From NCBI GenBank assembly GCA_963210315.1, contig OY723250.1, positions 1,302,001-1,366,000 on the forward strand: a DNA stretch of 64,000 nucleotides. The letters are read 5' to 3'. A program made the translations under genes and the position numbers. The notes under the pieces are model-generated. The model was not told the origin of the DNA. It saw nothing but the letters and a program-made list of their open reading frames with translations, and did no database searches. Every line of letters starts with the position of its first letter. Position 1 is the stretch's first letter. This document shows, piece by piece, positions 1 to 9,836 of this stretch. This stretch comes from Rhynchopus euleeides (Eukaryota > Euglenozoa > Diplonemea > Diplonemida > Diplonemidae).

Positions 1-2
1 GC

Positions 3-2930
3 CGGCAGCACGAGACCCTACTGGCGGAGGCTGACGTGCTGAGTAAAGGGCGTCAGTTGTCCGCGTCCCTCCCAGGCGCAGGGGCGTGGGTGACGGTGAC
101 GCCAGAACAACAGTTTGCGATGGGGAGGGAGGAGTACCAAGTGGCGGCTCGCCTGCGCCTGGGCCTCGTCGTCTTCGCCCCTGGGTCGCGGTGCCACGAG
201 TGCGGGGACGCCATGGACGTCTTGGGCGCCCATGTGTTCAGCTGCCAGGCATCGGCGGACCGCATCAAGCGCCACGACGCGGTGAAGCTCGGGGTGCTGG
301 GGCTGGCGCGGGACGCGGGACTCGGCCCCCAGCTGGAGCCCAACCACCTCCTCTTGGGCGGGGGCAAGCCGGCTGACGTGTTCCTCCCGTGCGGCATAGG
401 TGAGTCGCGGGGCCGGGCGATCGACGTGACCGTGTGGTCGACGTGCGCGGAGTCTGCGAGGCAGGGTGCGGCGAGAGCGCGGGGGTACACCGCGTCGCGG
501 GCTGAAGCATCCAAGCATCGCAAGCACGGGGCGCGGTGTCAGGAGGTTGAGATCGCCTTCTCCGCGTTCGCCCTGGAGCAGTCGGGCGGGATGGGTCCGG
601 AGGCCGTGCGGCTCTTCAGGCACTTGGTCAGCTTCGCGGTGGACCACAAGCTGGGGGACAGGGCCGAGCTCACTCGTTCCTGGGCGGCGCGGATAGTGGT
701 GCCGTTGATGCGGGCGGTGGGGCGGTCGTCGCTCCGCAGGGGGGCGCTGTGCACGGACCTGCGCTCTGGTCAGACTCGGGAGCGGGTCTTGCCGGATCCG
801 CTGGTGGGCGTGGAGCCGGACTACTTCTTCGCGCCTGACACGGACCTGGCCCCCGCGCCACACTTCGACGGGCACATGGACGCGGAGGATTTCATGTGTG
901 ACCCGGATGACGCGGCGGGCCCCGAGGAGCCGACCCCTGAACCCGAACCTGCCCCTCCCCGCCGCCCACGCCCGCCGCCTCCCCCCGCGGAGGGGGACCT
1001 CCCGCAGCCGGCGGGTGGGGTGGCGGCTGACCCCCTGGCCCAATTGCTGGAGTGGCGCGGCCAGACGGACGGGAGGCTGAGCTTGTCGTCCCTGCAGCAG
1101 CAGGCGCGGCTGGGCCTGGTCGAGCCGGACGGGTGGTCGTTCCGGGTGGGGGACTGTGCTTTTGATGCGTTGGCCACGCTGGGTGCCCGATCGGTGAAGC
1201 AATCCAGCGGGTGGCTGCGCCAAGAGGCAGTCCGCAGGGCGATGCGCGACCCGGACCTCCGGATGCGGGTGGAGGAGGGTCCGAACCAGTGGGCCGAGCA
1301 GATGATGCGCGCAGGGAGCGACGACGTGCGCACCTGGGCGGACTTCATCGCCCTGGCGGCGGCTGCGCGCGTGACCAGATGCGTCGTCCTCGTGCTCATC
1401 GACAACCACCAGCCGATGCTTCTGTCCCCAGTAGGTGCGGGTGCAGTGGTGGACGCCCACTGTCTGCGGAGGACGGGGGGGCAACATGGGCACTACGTGC
1501 CCCTAGTTATGCCGGAGCCCATGCGTCAGCACCTGGCGGGTCTTCCCCCGAAGCCGATGGCAGCGGATGTCACGGGGTGCGATGGTGATAGTCCCATGCA
1601 GATGGTGCGTCAGGGGGGCTCGGCGGGCCAGGTGGAGGAGTGCGAGAAGTGCCGCCGCCCGTTCGACCGCTCCGCGAGGCATCACGCGTGTGGCAGATGC
1701 TGGCGCAAAGTGTGCGCGTCATGCGCAGTGCGGGGTGAGCGGTGCCCAGGCTACATTGACCGGGTGGCGGTGGATGTCGACGCTCCAGACCCTGCGGAGC
1801 AACCCGCGGTCACCCCGGATCTGCGGGAGGTCCTGGAGTCCGCCCGGGCGCGCCCCCGCCGGCGGAAGCCCATCCCGAGCCGCATGCACGACACGCCGAT
1901 GGGGCCCAGGCAGCCGAGTGCCCCGCACGACTCGTCGGGGGCTGCGCACCATCCAACGCGGGTGAAGGAGGAAGTGGCGGAGGAGCCGGTCGCTCCCGGC
2001 CAGGACGTGGAGATGCACCAGGGCGGAGGCTCCCAAACCTCAAACACAGCCCCCTCTGGTGCGCCCTCCGCGACCCACGGCCACAGCGTGCCCCCGGCGG
2101 AGAGTGCCTCCCGGGCTGCCCCAGCCCCCATGCAGGGGCAGGCCCAACATGCAGAGTGCCCGCCGTCGGGGTCGGGGGCCACAGAGAACCACCAGGGCGG
2201 AGGCTCCCAAACCTCAAACACAGCCCCCTCTGGTGTGCCCTCTGCGGCTCCGGTCACGGCGGCAGGCGCCCAGCCGTCTGGCCCCGCTCAGGCCGCGCGG
2301 CGCCGCCAGGGCGGAGGCTCCCACACCTTCAACACAGCCCCCTCTGGCACCTCTGGCGGAACAGCCCCCGGTGGGGCTGGCGGGATCCAGGGGGTTGCTG
2401 CGACGATGATGCGCAACGCCGCGCAGGCCCGCCGGGACGGGCAGCGCCGCAGCCGGACGGCCGCGTCCTCGAGACGCCTGGAGGAGCTGCGTCAGGGTGA
2501 CGCGGCGGGCCCCATGGAGTTCGACGACGACCCGGCGAACGTGTGGGAGCCCGAGGACGACCTCCAGGCCATCGACGCCTACGGGGACGACGAGACGCCC
2601 GCGGCGAACATCCCCGCTCTGCAGGAGCTTGCGGCGTCCCGTGTCTGGGCCGAGGGGGTGGTAGCGCGGGCCCGCGGCATGGCCCCCTGCGTCTCGATGG
2701 GAGGAGCCATCCCCCGCACCGTCGAGGCGTGGAGGCACTGCTTCCACCCCAGCTATGGCCTTTGCCCCCTCTCGCCCAGGGTGGCAGGTGACGTAGCGGC
2801 GGAGTGGCTGCAGGCGCGCATCCTGCAAGGGGGCGCGCAGGCCGAGCCCGGGAACCAGACGAGGGAGCCGGGGGTCAGCCTGCGCGTCTACATGCGCAAG
2901 CTGCAGACGGAGGTGGAGCGGGGCGAGTAG
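3..2930 (+). CDS. 3' coding part of a non-LTR retrotransposon ORF2: RLE endonuclease, OTU protease, FYVE-like finger (5' cut by window)
   Basis: The frame is open to the left window edge, so the N-terminus and any reverse transcriptase lie outside. A Cys-Cys-His-Cys knuckle (about 189-246) leads into a restriction-like endonuclease: an RHD motif, then PADVFLP, then RAIDVTV, then a KHRKH stretch, the usual PD-(D/E)xK order of target-primed retroelements. Nucleotides 1108-1510 encode an OTU-type cysteine protease with catalytic GDCAFDAL (Cys at 1155-1157) and a distal HGHYVPL (His at 1491-1493). Nucleotides 1635-1740 encode a zinc finger with CEKC, then RHHACGRC, then CASC, which follows the FYVE pattern. 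A Pro/Ser-rich segment carries three near-identical repeats, followed by an acidic tail and an unrecognised C-terminal block (about 2630-2930). RLE plus OTU recalls Dualen/RandI elements as I remember them. Family membership is inference, because the RT is not in view. Confidence 0.8.
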   Translation, partial: RQHETLLAEADVLSKGRQLSASLPGAGAWVTVTPEQQFAMGREEYQVAARLRLGLVVFAPGSRCHECGDAMDVLGAHVFSCQASADRIKRHDAVKLGVLGLARDAGLGPQLEPNHLLLGGGKPADVFLPCGIGESRGRAIDVTVWSTCAESARQGAARARGYTASRAEASKHRKHGARCQEVEIAFSAFALEQSGGMGPEAVRLFRHLVSFAVDHKLGDRAELTRSWAARIVVPLMRAVGRSSLRRGALCTDLRSGQTRERVLPDPLVGVEPDYFFAPDTDLAPAPHFDGHMDAEDFMCDPDDAAGPEEPTPEPEPAPPRRPRPPPPPAEGDLPQPAGGVAADPLAQLLEWRGQTDGRLSLSSLQQQARLGLVEPDGWSFRVGDCAFDALATLGARSVKQSSGWLRQEAVRRAMRDPDLRMRVEEGPNQWAEQMMRAGSDDVRTWADFIALAAAARVTRCVVLVLIDNHQPMLLSPVGAGAVVDAHCLRRTGGQHGHYVPLVMPEPMRQHLAGLPPKPMAADVTGCDGDSPMQMVRQGGSAGQVEECEKCRRPFDRSARHHACGRCWRKVCASCAVRGERCPGYIDRVAVDVDAPDPAEQPAVTPDLREVLESARARPRRRKPIPSRMHDTPMGPRQPSAPHDSSGAAHHPTRVKEEVAEEPVAPGQDVEMHQGGGSQTSNTAPSGAPSATHGHSVPPAESASRAAPAPMQGQAQHAECPPSGSGATENHQGGGSQTSNTAPSGVPSAAPVTAAGAQPSGPAQAARRRQGGGSHTFNTAPSGTSGGTAPGGAGGIQGVAATMMRNAAQARRDGQRRSRTAASSRRLEELRQGDAAGPMEFDDDPANVWEPEDDLQAIDAYGDDETPAANIPALQELAASRVWAEGVVARARGMAPCVSMGGAIPRTVEAWRHCFHPSYGLCPLSPRVAGDVAAEWLQARILQGGAQAEPGNQTREPGVSLRVYMRKLQTEVERGE
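2015..2355 (+). repeat. Three copies of a ~42-nt repeat inside the retroelement ORF
   Basis: A unit encoding QGGGSQTSNTAPSG occurs at about 2019-2061, 2191-2233 and 2309-2350. The first two copies are identical over about 40 nt and the third differs at a few bases. The unit is conserved at the DNA level including silent positions, so it was either copied recently or is under nucleotide-level constraint. Confidence 0.8.
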
Positions 2931-4516
2931 GCGGAGCAGCGTCCCCACCCCCACCACCCCCCCCCCCCCCCCCGGGACCTTCCCCCCCCCCCTTTCATAG
3001 ATGTGTGCAGGTGGCCGTTGTGAATGGTTAGACAGGGGCTGGCCACCCCCTCCCCCGGGCTCTGCACAGCAGGTCTGGGTTAGAAACAACATAACCCCCC
3101 CCCCCCTTCCTCCCCTCCCTTCCTCCCCCCTCCCCTCCCCTCCCCTATTGATGTCCCCCCCCCCCTCCCCCAGCGCTTTGCCGCTCGTGTGAGTACCGCC
3201 CTGACTGGGAGAAAGGGTAGGGCTGGTTGGGTTGGCGGAGTTGGGCGGATGGGCGAAACGGAAAAATCGACGAGGTCGCAGCGTCAGGGCGTTCTGGGCT
3301 GGCTGGTGGTGGTTGGGACAAGACCGACGAGATTAGAAGCGGCACTGGTAGACGGGTTTTGAGGCCCCCCGCCCCCAGGTTCCCCCTGCCCACCTGGACG
3401 GACCCAAGTGCCTCACACCGGATCTCTCCCCACCCGGTGGTCCACCTGACGGATACGCGAAAAAAAAAAAAAGAAAGGGGCTTCAAAAAAGCGCAAGAAC
3501 ATGCGCCCTGCTGACGACGCAAAAAGTGCCACACCTCCCCCCGACACCGTTTTTCACAGCCGAGCCCCCTTTGGTAGCATCCTCGGGCACACTTTACTAT
3601 GCCATCCACCCGCCCCACCCCCACCCCACACCCAACAGTTGTCCAACCCAAAGGATCCTCTTCCTATCTATGCACCACATCCGGAAAGCCTCGGATACTA
3701 CCTGCAGAGGGAGGGAGGGAAGGAGGGGCTGGCTCTCGATGAACCTTGCGATTTCTCTATCTTACTGCTACCTTTTAGAGCACCGCATCGCCAAAGACCC
3801 GGGTGTATGGTTGTGTGCACCAAAAACAATGCATGGAAGAGCTCACGCACTGTTCAGTGTCGAGAAATAAGAAGACAAAGAGTTGTGACTCTAAATGATA
3901 ACTAGGCAACGTAGGATGAAACAATGAAGTTGTTCAGAATGTTGATATCGTGTTGCTGATGGGGGTGCAAAATCGTATCAAAATAAAGTAATCTTCACGC
4001 GTGTGTGGGTGTAACAACAAGGCTTTAAAAATCTGCTAGGCGGTGCAATCTCGCCAGCATAGCTTCATTTATTTGTCTTTGCAAATCGCATCCAAGCTTG
4101 CCCTTGGCAGTGGGGGCTGCCTTGCCACATGCTTGGTGTGCCATGGCAACACAGAGCCAGCCCAGTTGCTGGCTTGCCGAGAAGTGGCCAAACCAGGCTG
4201 GCGGCTTCACAGCCACCATCCTGACTGTGCCTCTCTATCTGGGCGTGCCGAGCCATTCTGGGCTGAAAGCCCTGTTGGTGTGGCCTTCCCCCCGGGCACT
4301 GCCTGCAATTGAGTGGAGGGGGGGAGCGGGGGAGCAGGGGGGCAGGGGGGGTGTTTCACGTTTGTCCCTTTTTGCTCTTCTCTTCGTGTTCACCATCCAC
4401 CCACACCGACCTGCCGACCCGCCTTGGGGTTGTTCCTGAGGGGTTATCAAGGTGGCCGTATCGGCATGTCTGACCTCATGATGATGACGTATCAGTTACA
4501 ACGAGTATGATTTTCC
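2931..4516. other. Non-coding spacer with long C/G runs
   Basis: It starts just after the retroelement stop with C-runs (about 2957-2995 and 3090-3175), probably in the element's 3' untranslated end, whose limit I cannot place. No open frame here has protein-like composition. A short A-run lies near 3460. Confidence 0.5.
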
Positions 4517-4800
4517 GAGTTCCGGGCGACGAAGCGTCGCGAAGTAACGAAACAAAAAGGGAGAAGGAATCATGCGACTGGCCCTGGTGTAAATTGTGGG
4601 ATTCTTTTTTTTTGGCCCCGACGAACGAAGTACGAAACACGGGGGGGGGGGGGGGTGTGCCAAACTAAACTACACCAGGGCCTGGAGTCGGGAGCTTTCG
4701 GATTAGCACCACCCCATGCCACTTCACGGGGCCTCGGCACAGCCTTGAGACACATGTGTCCCAGCGAAAGTCAGTGTGGTGTTGTGTGGCTGGTCAGTGA
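4517..4800 (+). repeat. Short interspersed repeat, copy a (split by a hairpin insertion)
   Basis: The 5' part (GCGACGAAGCG, then GCGAAGTAACG) and the 3' part (GGATTAGCACC, then TGCCACTTCAC, then CACAGCCTTGAGACA) match the copies at 32058, 38018, 58999 and 61614. The match is broken at 4577-4680 by a separate small foldback insert. Confidence 0.65.
4577..4680. mobile_element. Small foldback insert (MITE-like) in repeat copy a
   Basis: The insert starts GGCCCTGGTGTA and ends TACACCAGGGCC, which are perfect 12-bp inverted ends around about 80 bp that include a T-run and a G-run. It sits exactly where the short repeat loses continuity with its other copies. Flanking GACT and GAGTC may extend the inverted ends. 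No coding capacity. Confidence 0.6.
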
Positions 4801-5072
4801 GTTTATCCCAGGGCGATAAGGAGCGAGATTAACAAGTGGTTGCTGATGTGGCATTCATCCCATTGTGCAGGACGTCGATCCTGGTCGCAACAGCATCCAA
4901 CAGGATCTGGCCAAAGTAACATTTTTTTTGGGCACGGATAGGGGAGGCGGACAGAGAAAATTTCTAGCACAAAAACTACTTTTTCAACAAACACCTTCTC
5001 CGGCCGGTACCAACCCCCCATATGGTCTTTTTGGGGTCCTAGAGGACCGTCTTCAACTCTCTTCACGACTTA

Positions 5073-6024
5073 CTGGGGGGGGGTCGAATATAAGATGTAC
5101 CTGGGACCCCCCGTGTTTAAGTCCCCCCCCTGGAGGCGATTTTCGGCCGGGGGGGACTTAAACACGGGGGGGGCGGACCTAAACACGGGGGGGGCTTAAA
5201 CACGGGGGTGGCACAGTGGAGACCAAGAAGACCTCTTCCTCTGCTGTCGTAGGGGGGTAATTCCGGTCCGGATGGACTTTTGGCACCCCACTTTTCGACT
5301 CTGACAGCACCTGGAGGGCCTAGGGGCCACCTGATGACCCTCCAGACCAGCCCACCCCCGTGTTTAGGTCCCCCTGTGTTTAAGTCCCCCCCCTGCCAGA
5401 CCCCCAGGGGGGGACTTAAACACGGGGGTAAGGGGGGGGGACTTATACACGGGGGGTTCCAGGTACATCTTATAATATGCGTGTACGGGAGCCATAATTT
5501 GCATTTTCAAAAAACATAAAATTTGCCCATATTTGAACATAAGATGTACATCTTATGTTCAAATTTCGCTTTTTTATGGCATTTTCCAGTGCCTAGTGGA
5601 CACTGTAAACAGAAAAGTCGAATATAAGATGTACCTGGGACCCCCCGTGTATAAGTCCCCCCCCCCTTACCCCCGTGTTTAAGTCCCCCCCTGGGGGTCT
5701 GGCAGGGGGGGGACTTAAACACAGGGGGACCTAAACACGGGGGTGGGCTGGTCTGGAGGGTCATCAGGTGGCCCCTAGGCCCTCCAGGTGCTGTCAGAGT
5801 CGAAAAGTGGGGTGCCAAAAGTCCATCCGGACCGGAATTACCCCCCTACGACAGCAGAGGAAGAGGTCTTCTTGGTCTCCACTGTGCCACCCCCGTGTTT
5901 AAGCCCCCCCTGTGTTTAGGTCCGCCCCCCCCGTGTTTAAGTCCCCCCCGGCCGAAAATCGCCTCCAGGGGGGGGACTTAAACACGGGGGGTCCCAGGTA
6001 CATCTTATATTCGACCCCCCCCAG
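5073..6024. mobile_element. ~950-bp foldback element with TA flanks and a central perfect palindrome
   Basis: Arms of about 400 bp (5073-5475 and 5620-6024) are near-perfect inverted copies. They begin CTGGGGG then TCGAATATAAGATGTACC and end with the complement. TA dinucleotides flank both ends (5071-5072, 6025-6026). The spacer of about 145 bp holds a perfect 34-bp palindrome (5531-5564). The core ATAAGATGTAC occurs six times in alternating orientation (5090, 5463, 5539, 5546, 5624, 5998), so each arm itself looks like an element with inverted ends. No transposase is encoded. TA flanks suggest a Tc1/mariner-type mobiliser, which is inference. Confidence 0.8.
5531..5564. repeat. Perfect 34-bp palindrome at the centre of the foldback element
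   Basis: It runs from ATTTGAACAT through the core AAGATGTACATCTT to ATGTTCAAAT without mismatch. Its centre (5547/5548) coincides within 2 bp with the centre of the whole 952-bp element. Confidence 0.9.
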
Positions 6025-6026
6025 TA

Positions 6027-6418
6027 AATGCTCGCCGTTTGCTTTTAAAATCGTAAAAACACGTTTTGTGACAGAGCTGGCGGGACTACCAATTTTGAGA
6101 GTGTAGTTATCGAAAAAAAGGCACGTGGACCCCTTCCAGGTCCCAGAAATGGGGTCCCAGGACCCCAGACCCACGAAATCGAAGTCTGTGGGGTGAAGAC
6201 GGTGTTCCAGGTGTCGAAAACACACACAGAACCGCTTCCTGTGTGTCTAGGTGGCATTGGATGACTGAAGACGGTCACACAGAGACCGTCTTCAGGGAAG
6301 ATTTCCCCAGGAGGTCCCCAAGCGACGAGATTCACCGGATGTGTTGTGGAAATGACGGGAAGGACACAGAGAATCCCAGACAAACGGAAACCATGTGGAC
6401 GAGTTCTCCGTAAGGCAG
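6027..6418. other. Spacer between foldback element and tandem array
   Basis: No gene seen. It includes a perfect 12-bp stem hairpin (6264-6294) with arms CTGAAGACGGTC and GACCGTCTTCAG and a 7-nt loop. Confidence 0.5.
6264..6294. repeat. Perfect 12-bp stem-loop
   Basis: The inverted arms are separated by ACACAGA. No T-run follows, so I do not call it a terminator. Its role is unknown. Confidence 0.6.
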
Positions 6419-7660
6419 GCTGTTCCACACCGCAGAGATTCCCACGACAGTTTCCCCGCACCGTCGAGATTCCCACGATAGTTTCCCCGCACCGTGGAGA
6501 TTCCCAGCCTAGTTTCCCCGCACCGCAGAGATTCCCAGGGTAGTTTCCCCGCACCGTGGAGATTCCCAGCCTAGTTTCCCCGCACCGCAGAGATTCCCAG
6601 GTTAGTTTCCCCGCACCGCGGAGATTCCCACGATAGTTTCCCCGCACCGCAGAGATTCCCACCATAGTTTCCCCGCACCGTGGAGATTCCCATGATAGTT
6701 TCCCCGCACCGCAGAGATTCCCAGGGTAGTTTCCCCGCACCGCGGAGATTCCCACGATAGTTTCCCCGCACCGTCGAGATTCCCGTGATAGTTTCCCCGC
6801 ACCGTGGAGATTCCCACGATAGTTTCCCCGCACCGTCGAGATTCCCGCGATAGTTTCCCCGCACCGTCGAGATTCCCATGATAGTTTCCCCGCACCGCAG
6901 AGATTCCCAGGGTAGTTTCCCCGCACCGTGGAGATTCCCATGATAGTTTCCCCGCACCGCAGAGATTCCCAGGGTAGTTTCCCCGCACCGCGGAGATTCC
7001 CACGATAGTTTCCCCGCACCGTCGAGATTCCCGTGATAGTTTCCCCGCACCGTGGAGATTCCCACGATAGTTTCCCCGCACCGTCGAGATTCCCGCGATA
7101 GTTTCCCCGCACCGTCGAGATTCCCATGATAGTTTCCCCGCACCGCAGAGATTCCCAGGGTAGTTTCCCCGCACCGTGGAGATTCCCAGCCTAGTTTCCC
7201 CGCACCGCAGAGATTCCCAGGTTAGTTTCCCCGCACCGCGGAGATTCCCACGATAGTTTCCCCGCACCGCAGAGATTCCCACCATAGTTTCCCCGCACCG
7301 TGGAGATTCCCATGATAGTTTCCCCGCACCGCAGAGATTCCCAGGTTAGTTTCCCCGCACCGCGGAGATTCCCACCATAGTTTCCCCGCACCGTCGAGAT
7401 TCCCAGCCTAGTTTCCCCGCACCGCAGAGATTCCCAGGTTAGTTTCCCCGCACCGTGAAGATTCCCAGGGTAGTTTCCCCGCACCGCAGAGATTCCCAGG
7501 ATAGTTTCCCCGCACCGCAGAGATTCCCACCATAGTTTCCCCGCACCGTGGAGATTCCCAGCCTAGTTTCCCCGCACCGCGGAGATTCCCATGATAGTTT
7601 CCCCGCACCGCAGAGATTCCCAGGTTAGTTTCCCCGCACCGTGAAGATTCCCAGGGTAGT
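6419..7660. repeat. 31-bp tandem repeat array, ~40 copies
   Basis: The unit is GTTTCCCCGCACCG, then two variable bases, then GAGATTCCC, then a variable 3-5 base stretch ending TA. The period is exactly 31 (for example 6450 to 6481). Variation is confined to two short slots, which hold CA/TG/TC/CG and combinations such as ACGA, GCCT, GGGT, CCAT or TGAT. A block of about 8 units is duplicated with a 248-bp shift (6741 block repeated at 6989), so there is a higher-order structure. The first copy is degenerate and the last runs into unique sequence at 7661. Because 31 is not divisible by 3 and the units lack stops on the minus strand, the array reads as long meaningless open frames there. The array ends about 250 bp before the next gene. 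Confidence 0.95.
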
Positions 7661-7912
7661 TACAACCCGGCAGGTGCCAGGGATCCCGTGGCCAGACAAA
7701 CAGGGAACCACTGAAGGTAAAGCGGCTGACTGAGGACCACAGCTCCCGGATTCCCCCCCCCCCCCCCTCTTCCAGATTTCCCACAGCTTTGTAGATCCCT
7801 GCCCCACACTCAGCCACCCTCGCCACTCTCAGGACACATCAGACAGGCCCCGGGACGGGTTGACACTGGATTAGGTTAGTTGTCCCCGTTGGACCCACAG
7901 ACAGGTCGGACG

Positions 7913-9346
7913 ATGGATGTTGTGGTGGTGGACATGCAAACAGGTGTCGAAGAGGTGATGGCTGTCAGTGCGCATGAGACGACAACTGGATTCCGCTCGC
8001 GCATCGCAGAAACCTTTGGATACAAAGCGGGCGATATCCTGCTGATCTGCTCCGGCGATACGATCAACGATAGCGATGTGCCAGAGCCCCTCGCAAGCAG
8101 CGCTTCTGTCGAGAACGGTGGTCGTGTGAACCTGCATGTCAGCACAAAGAGGTACCTCCAGGGCCTGCGTGCGGGCAGGCTCATGTTGCAGAACCAGCCG
8201 TTCTGGGTGCGTGGCGATCGGGAGTGTGTCCTGGCAGCGGTGGAGCGCAATGGGCTTGCCCTGGACGATGCGGAGTCAAACCTGCAGGACGACATCGAAG
8301 TTGTGACAGCCGCTGTGCGGCAGAACGGCATCGCCCTGCGCTACGCCAGCCTGGGCCTGCGCAGCACACCCGAGGTTGTGTGCGAGGCTGTGCAGCAGAA
8401 TGCCAACAGCCTCTGGTATGCAGGTGCCTTGCGTGACAACAAGCAGTGTGCCCTCGCTGCCGTGCAGAAGTGGGGCCCTGCCCTGGTGCACGTCAACCCC
8501 AAGCTGCAAGGCGATGCAGATGTGGTTCTCGCAGCCGTGAAGCAGGACGTGACGAGCTTCACCTTCGCGAGCCCTGTGATGCGGGGCAACAAGGATGTGA
8601 TGCTCATCGTTGTTACCAAGGATGGGGACATGCTGAAGGACGCCACCCCCGAGCTGCAGGCCGACCGGGACATCGTGCTGGCGGCTGCTAAGAGCGCAGG
8701 AGGCTCGCTCCGCTACGCATCAGAGGAGCTGCGTGCCGACAAAGAGATTGTGATGGCGGCATACGCACAGAACGCGTGGAGTTTCCAATTCGCCTCCTCT
8801 ACCTTGCACAGCGACAGGGACGTGATGGAGCCAGTCCTTGCACGCGACCCGCGCTACCTCCAACACGCATCTGACGACCTGAAATCGGACCGGGATGTGA
8901 TTCTCAAGGCTGTGCGCCGCTGGGGGAAGGCCCTGCAGTACGCCGCACCCCATTTTGCACAAGACCGTGACATCGTGCTGGAGGGTGTGAAGAGCGACGC
9001 TGACACGATCGAGCTCGCTGATAAACGCTTTCTCGCTGACCGCGAGGTGATGCTGTGGGTGCTCCGCCGCAGGGGCGACATGTTGTCGCAGGTGCCAGAG
9101 GAGCTGCGGGCAGACCGCGAGCTCGTCCTCGCTGCTATCTCTAACTACGCACGTGCCCTGCATTATGCCAGCGACCACCTGAAGGAGGACGAGGAGGTGG
9201 TGGCGCACGCCGTGTCGCGCGACTTCTGCGTGCTGGACCTCGTCAGCAGAGACATGCAGTCTAACGGGGCTGTGCTCCGTGAGTACCAAGCATCGCGCGA
9301 TCGTGCCCGTGACCTTCAGGAATGGATGTTCTCCTTGCAGCGGTAG
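7913..9346 (+). CDS. Ubiquitin-like domain plus DUF4116 repeat protein (477 aa)
   Basis: I chose the first ATG (7913), which starts MDVVVVDMQTG. The open frame extends a little upstream but without another ATG. Residues 1-80 look like a ubiquitin-like fold: alternating strands, then GFRSRIAETFGYKAGD, then LLICSGDTINDSD. From about residue 95 to the end there are about 14 units of about 24 residues following the pattern D-R-(D/E)-V/I-V-L-A-A-V, then A-L-x-Y-A-S, then L-R-x-D, which is the DUF4116 repeat. DUF4116 proteins are abundant in some algae and protists and have no established activity. No signal peptide or membrane segment is seen. A role as a binding scaffold linked to ubiquitin-like signalling is only inference. 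Intronless. Confidence 0.88.
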   Translation: MDVVVVDMQTGVEEVMAVSAHETTTGFRSRIAETFGYKAGDILLICSGDTINDSDVPEPLASSASVENGGRVNLHVSTKRYLQGLRAGRLMLQNQPFWVRGDRECVLAAVERNGLALDDAESNLQDDIEVVTAAVRQNGIALRYASLGLRSTPEVVCEAVQQNANSLWYAGALRDNKQCALAAVQKWGPALVHVNPKLQGDADVVLAAVKQDVTSFTFASPVMRGNKDVMLIVVTKDGDMLKDATPELQADRDIVLAAAKSAGGSLRYASEELRADKEIVMAAYAQNAWSFQFASSTLHSDRDVMEPVLARDPRYLQHASDDLKSDRDVILKAVRRWGKALQYAAPHFAQDRDIVLEGVKSDADTIELADKRFLADREVMLWVLRRRGDMLSQVPEELRADRELVLAAISNYARALHYASDHLKEDEEVVAHAVSRDFCVLDLVSRDMQSNGAVLREYQASRDRARDLQEWMFSLQR

Positions 9347-9836
9347 CCTGCCCGAGCAGATATCCACCCAACCCAGCCGGCAGGTGTCTGCAGGTCACTG
9401 AGGCCACGCGTGGTTGTGCTACTGCCCCGTGTCCTTTCACGTACGGTACCCCATCCGTGCAGTGCCAGGAGGTCAATGTGTCCTGAGGTACCCTTTCCCC
9501 GCCCTTGCCTTTGCTCTTCCACGATTATATTCCCTATTCACACCCCCTGTATCGTCCTTAAGCTCTTCTGTGTGCGTGCCAACGTCTAGTATCCCATTTT
9601 GTTCTGGCTTCAACTGTTCGTCTTCGCCAATGCCACCAGTGCTGTGGAGTTGGTGTGTTTTTTACTTGTGTGTGGGAGGGCCGGGGGGATGGGGTTGCTT
9701 GACAAACACAATCTATCTTGCCTTGTTGCTATGACTGTGCGCACATTCACACCAACCTTCACCAGGCAACACACGTGGTGTTTGTTCGCCCGGGTTTGGT
9801 GCACAAGCAGCAATAGAATTCATACGACTGATGCCC
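9347..9836. other. Intergenic region after the DUF4116 gene
   Basis: This contains T-rich and C-rich stretches typical of a 3' untranslated or intergenic region. No supported gene. Confidence 0.5.

Noticed and set aside
18..1493. 491-codon minus-strand frame at the left edge
   Set aside because: It is a shadow of the RLE/OTU coding frame, Arg/Pro/His-rich with no domain.
6045..7285. Minus-strand frames of 190-360 codons with a repeating RGNY...GAGKL pattern
   Set aside because: They are translations of the 31-bp tandem array, open in every phase because the unit lacks stops.
6419..7660. CRISPR-like array
   Set aside because: Units abut with no spacers, the genome is eukaryotic and there are no cas genes.
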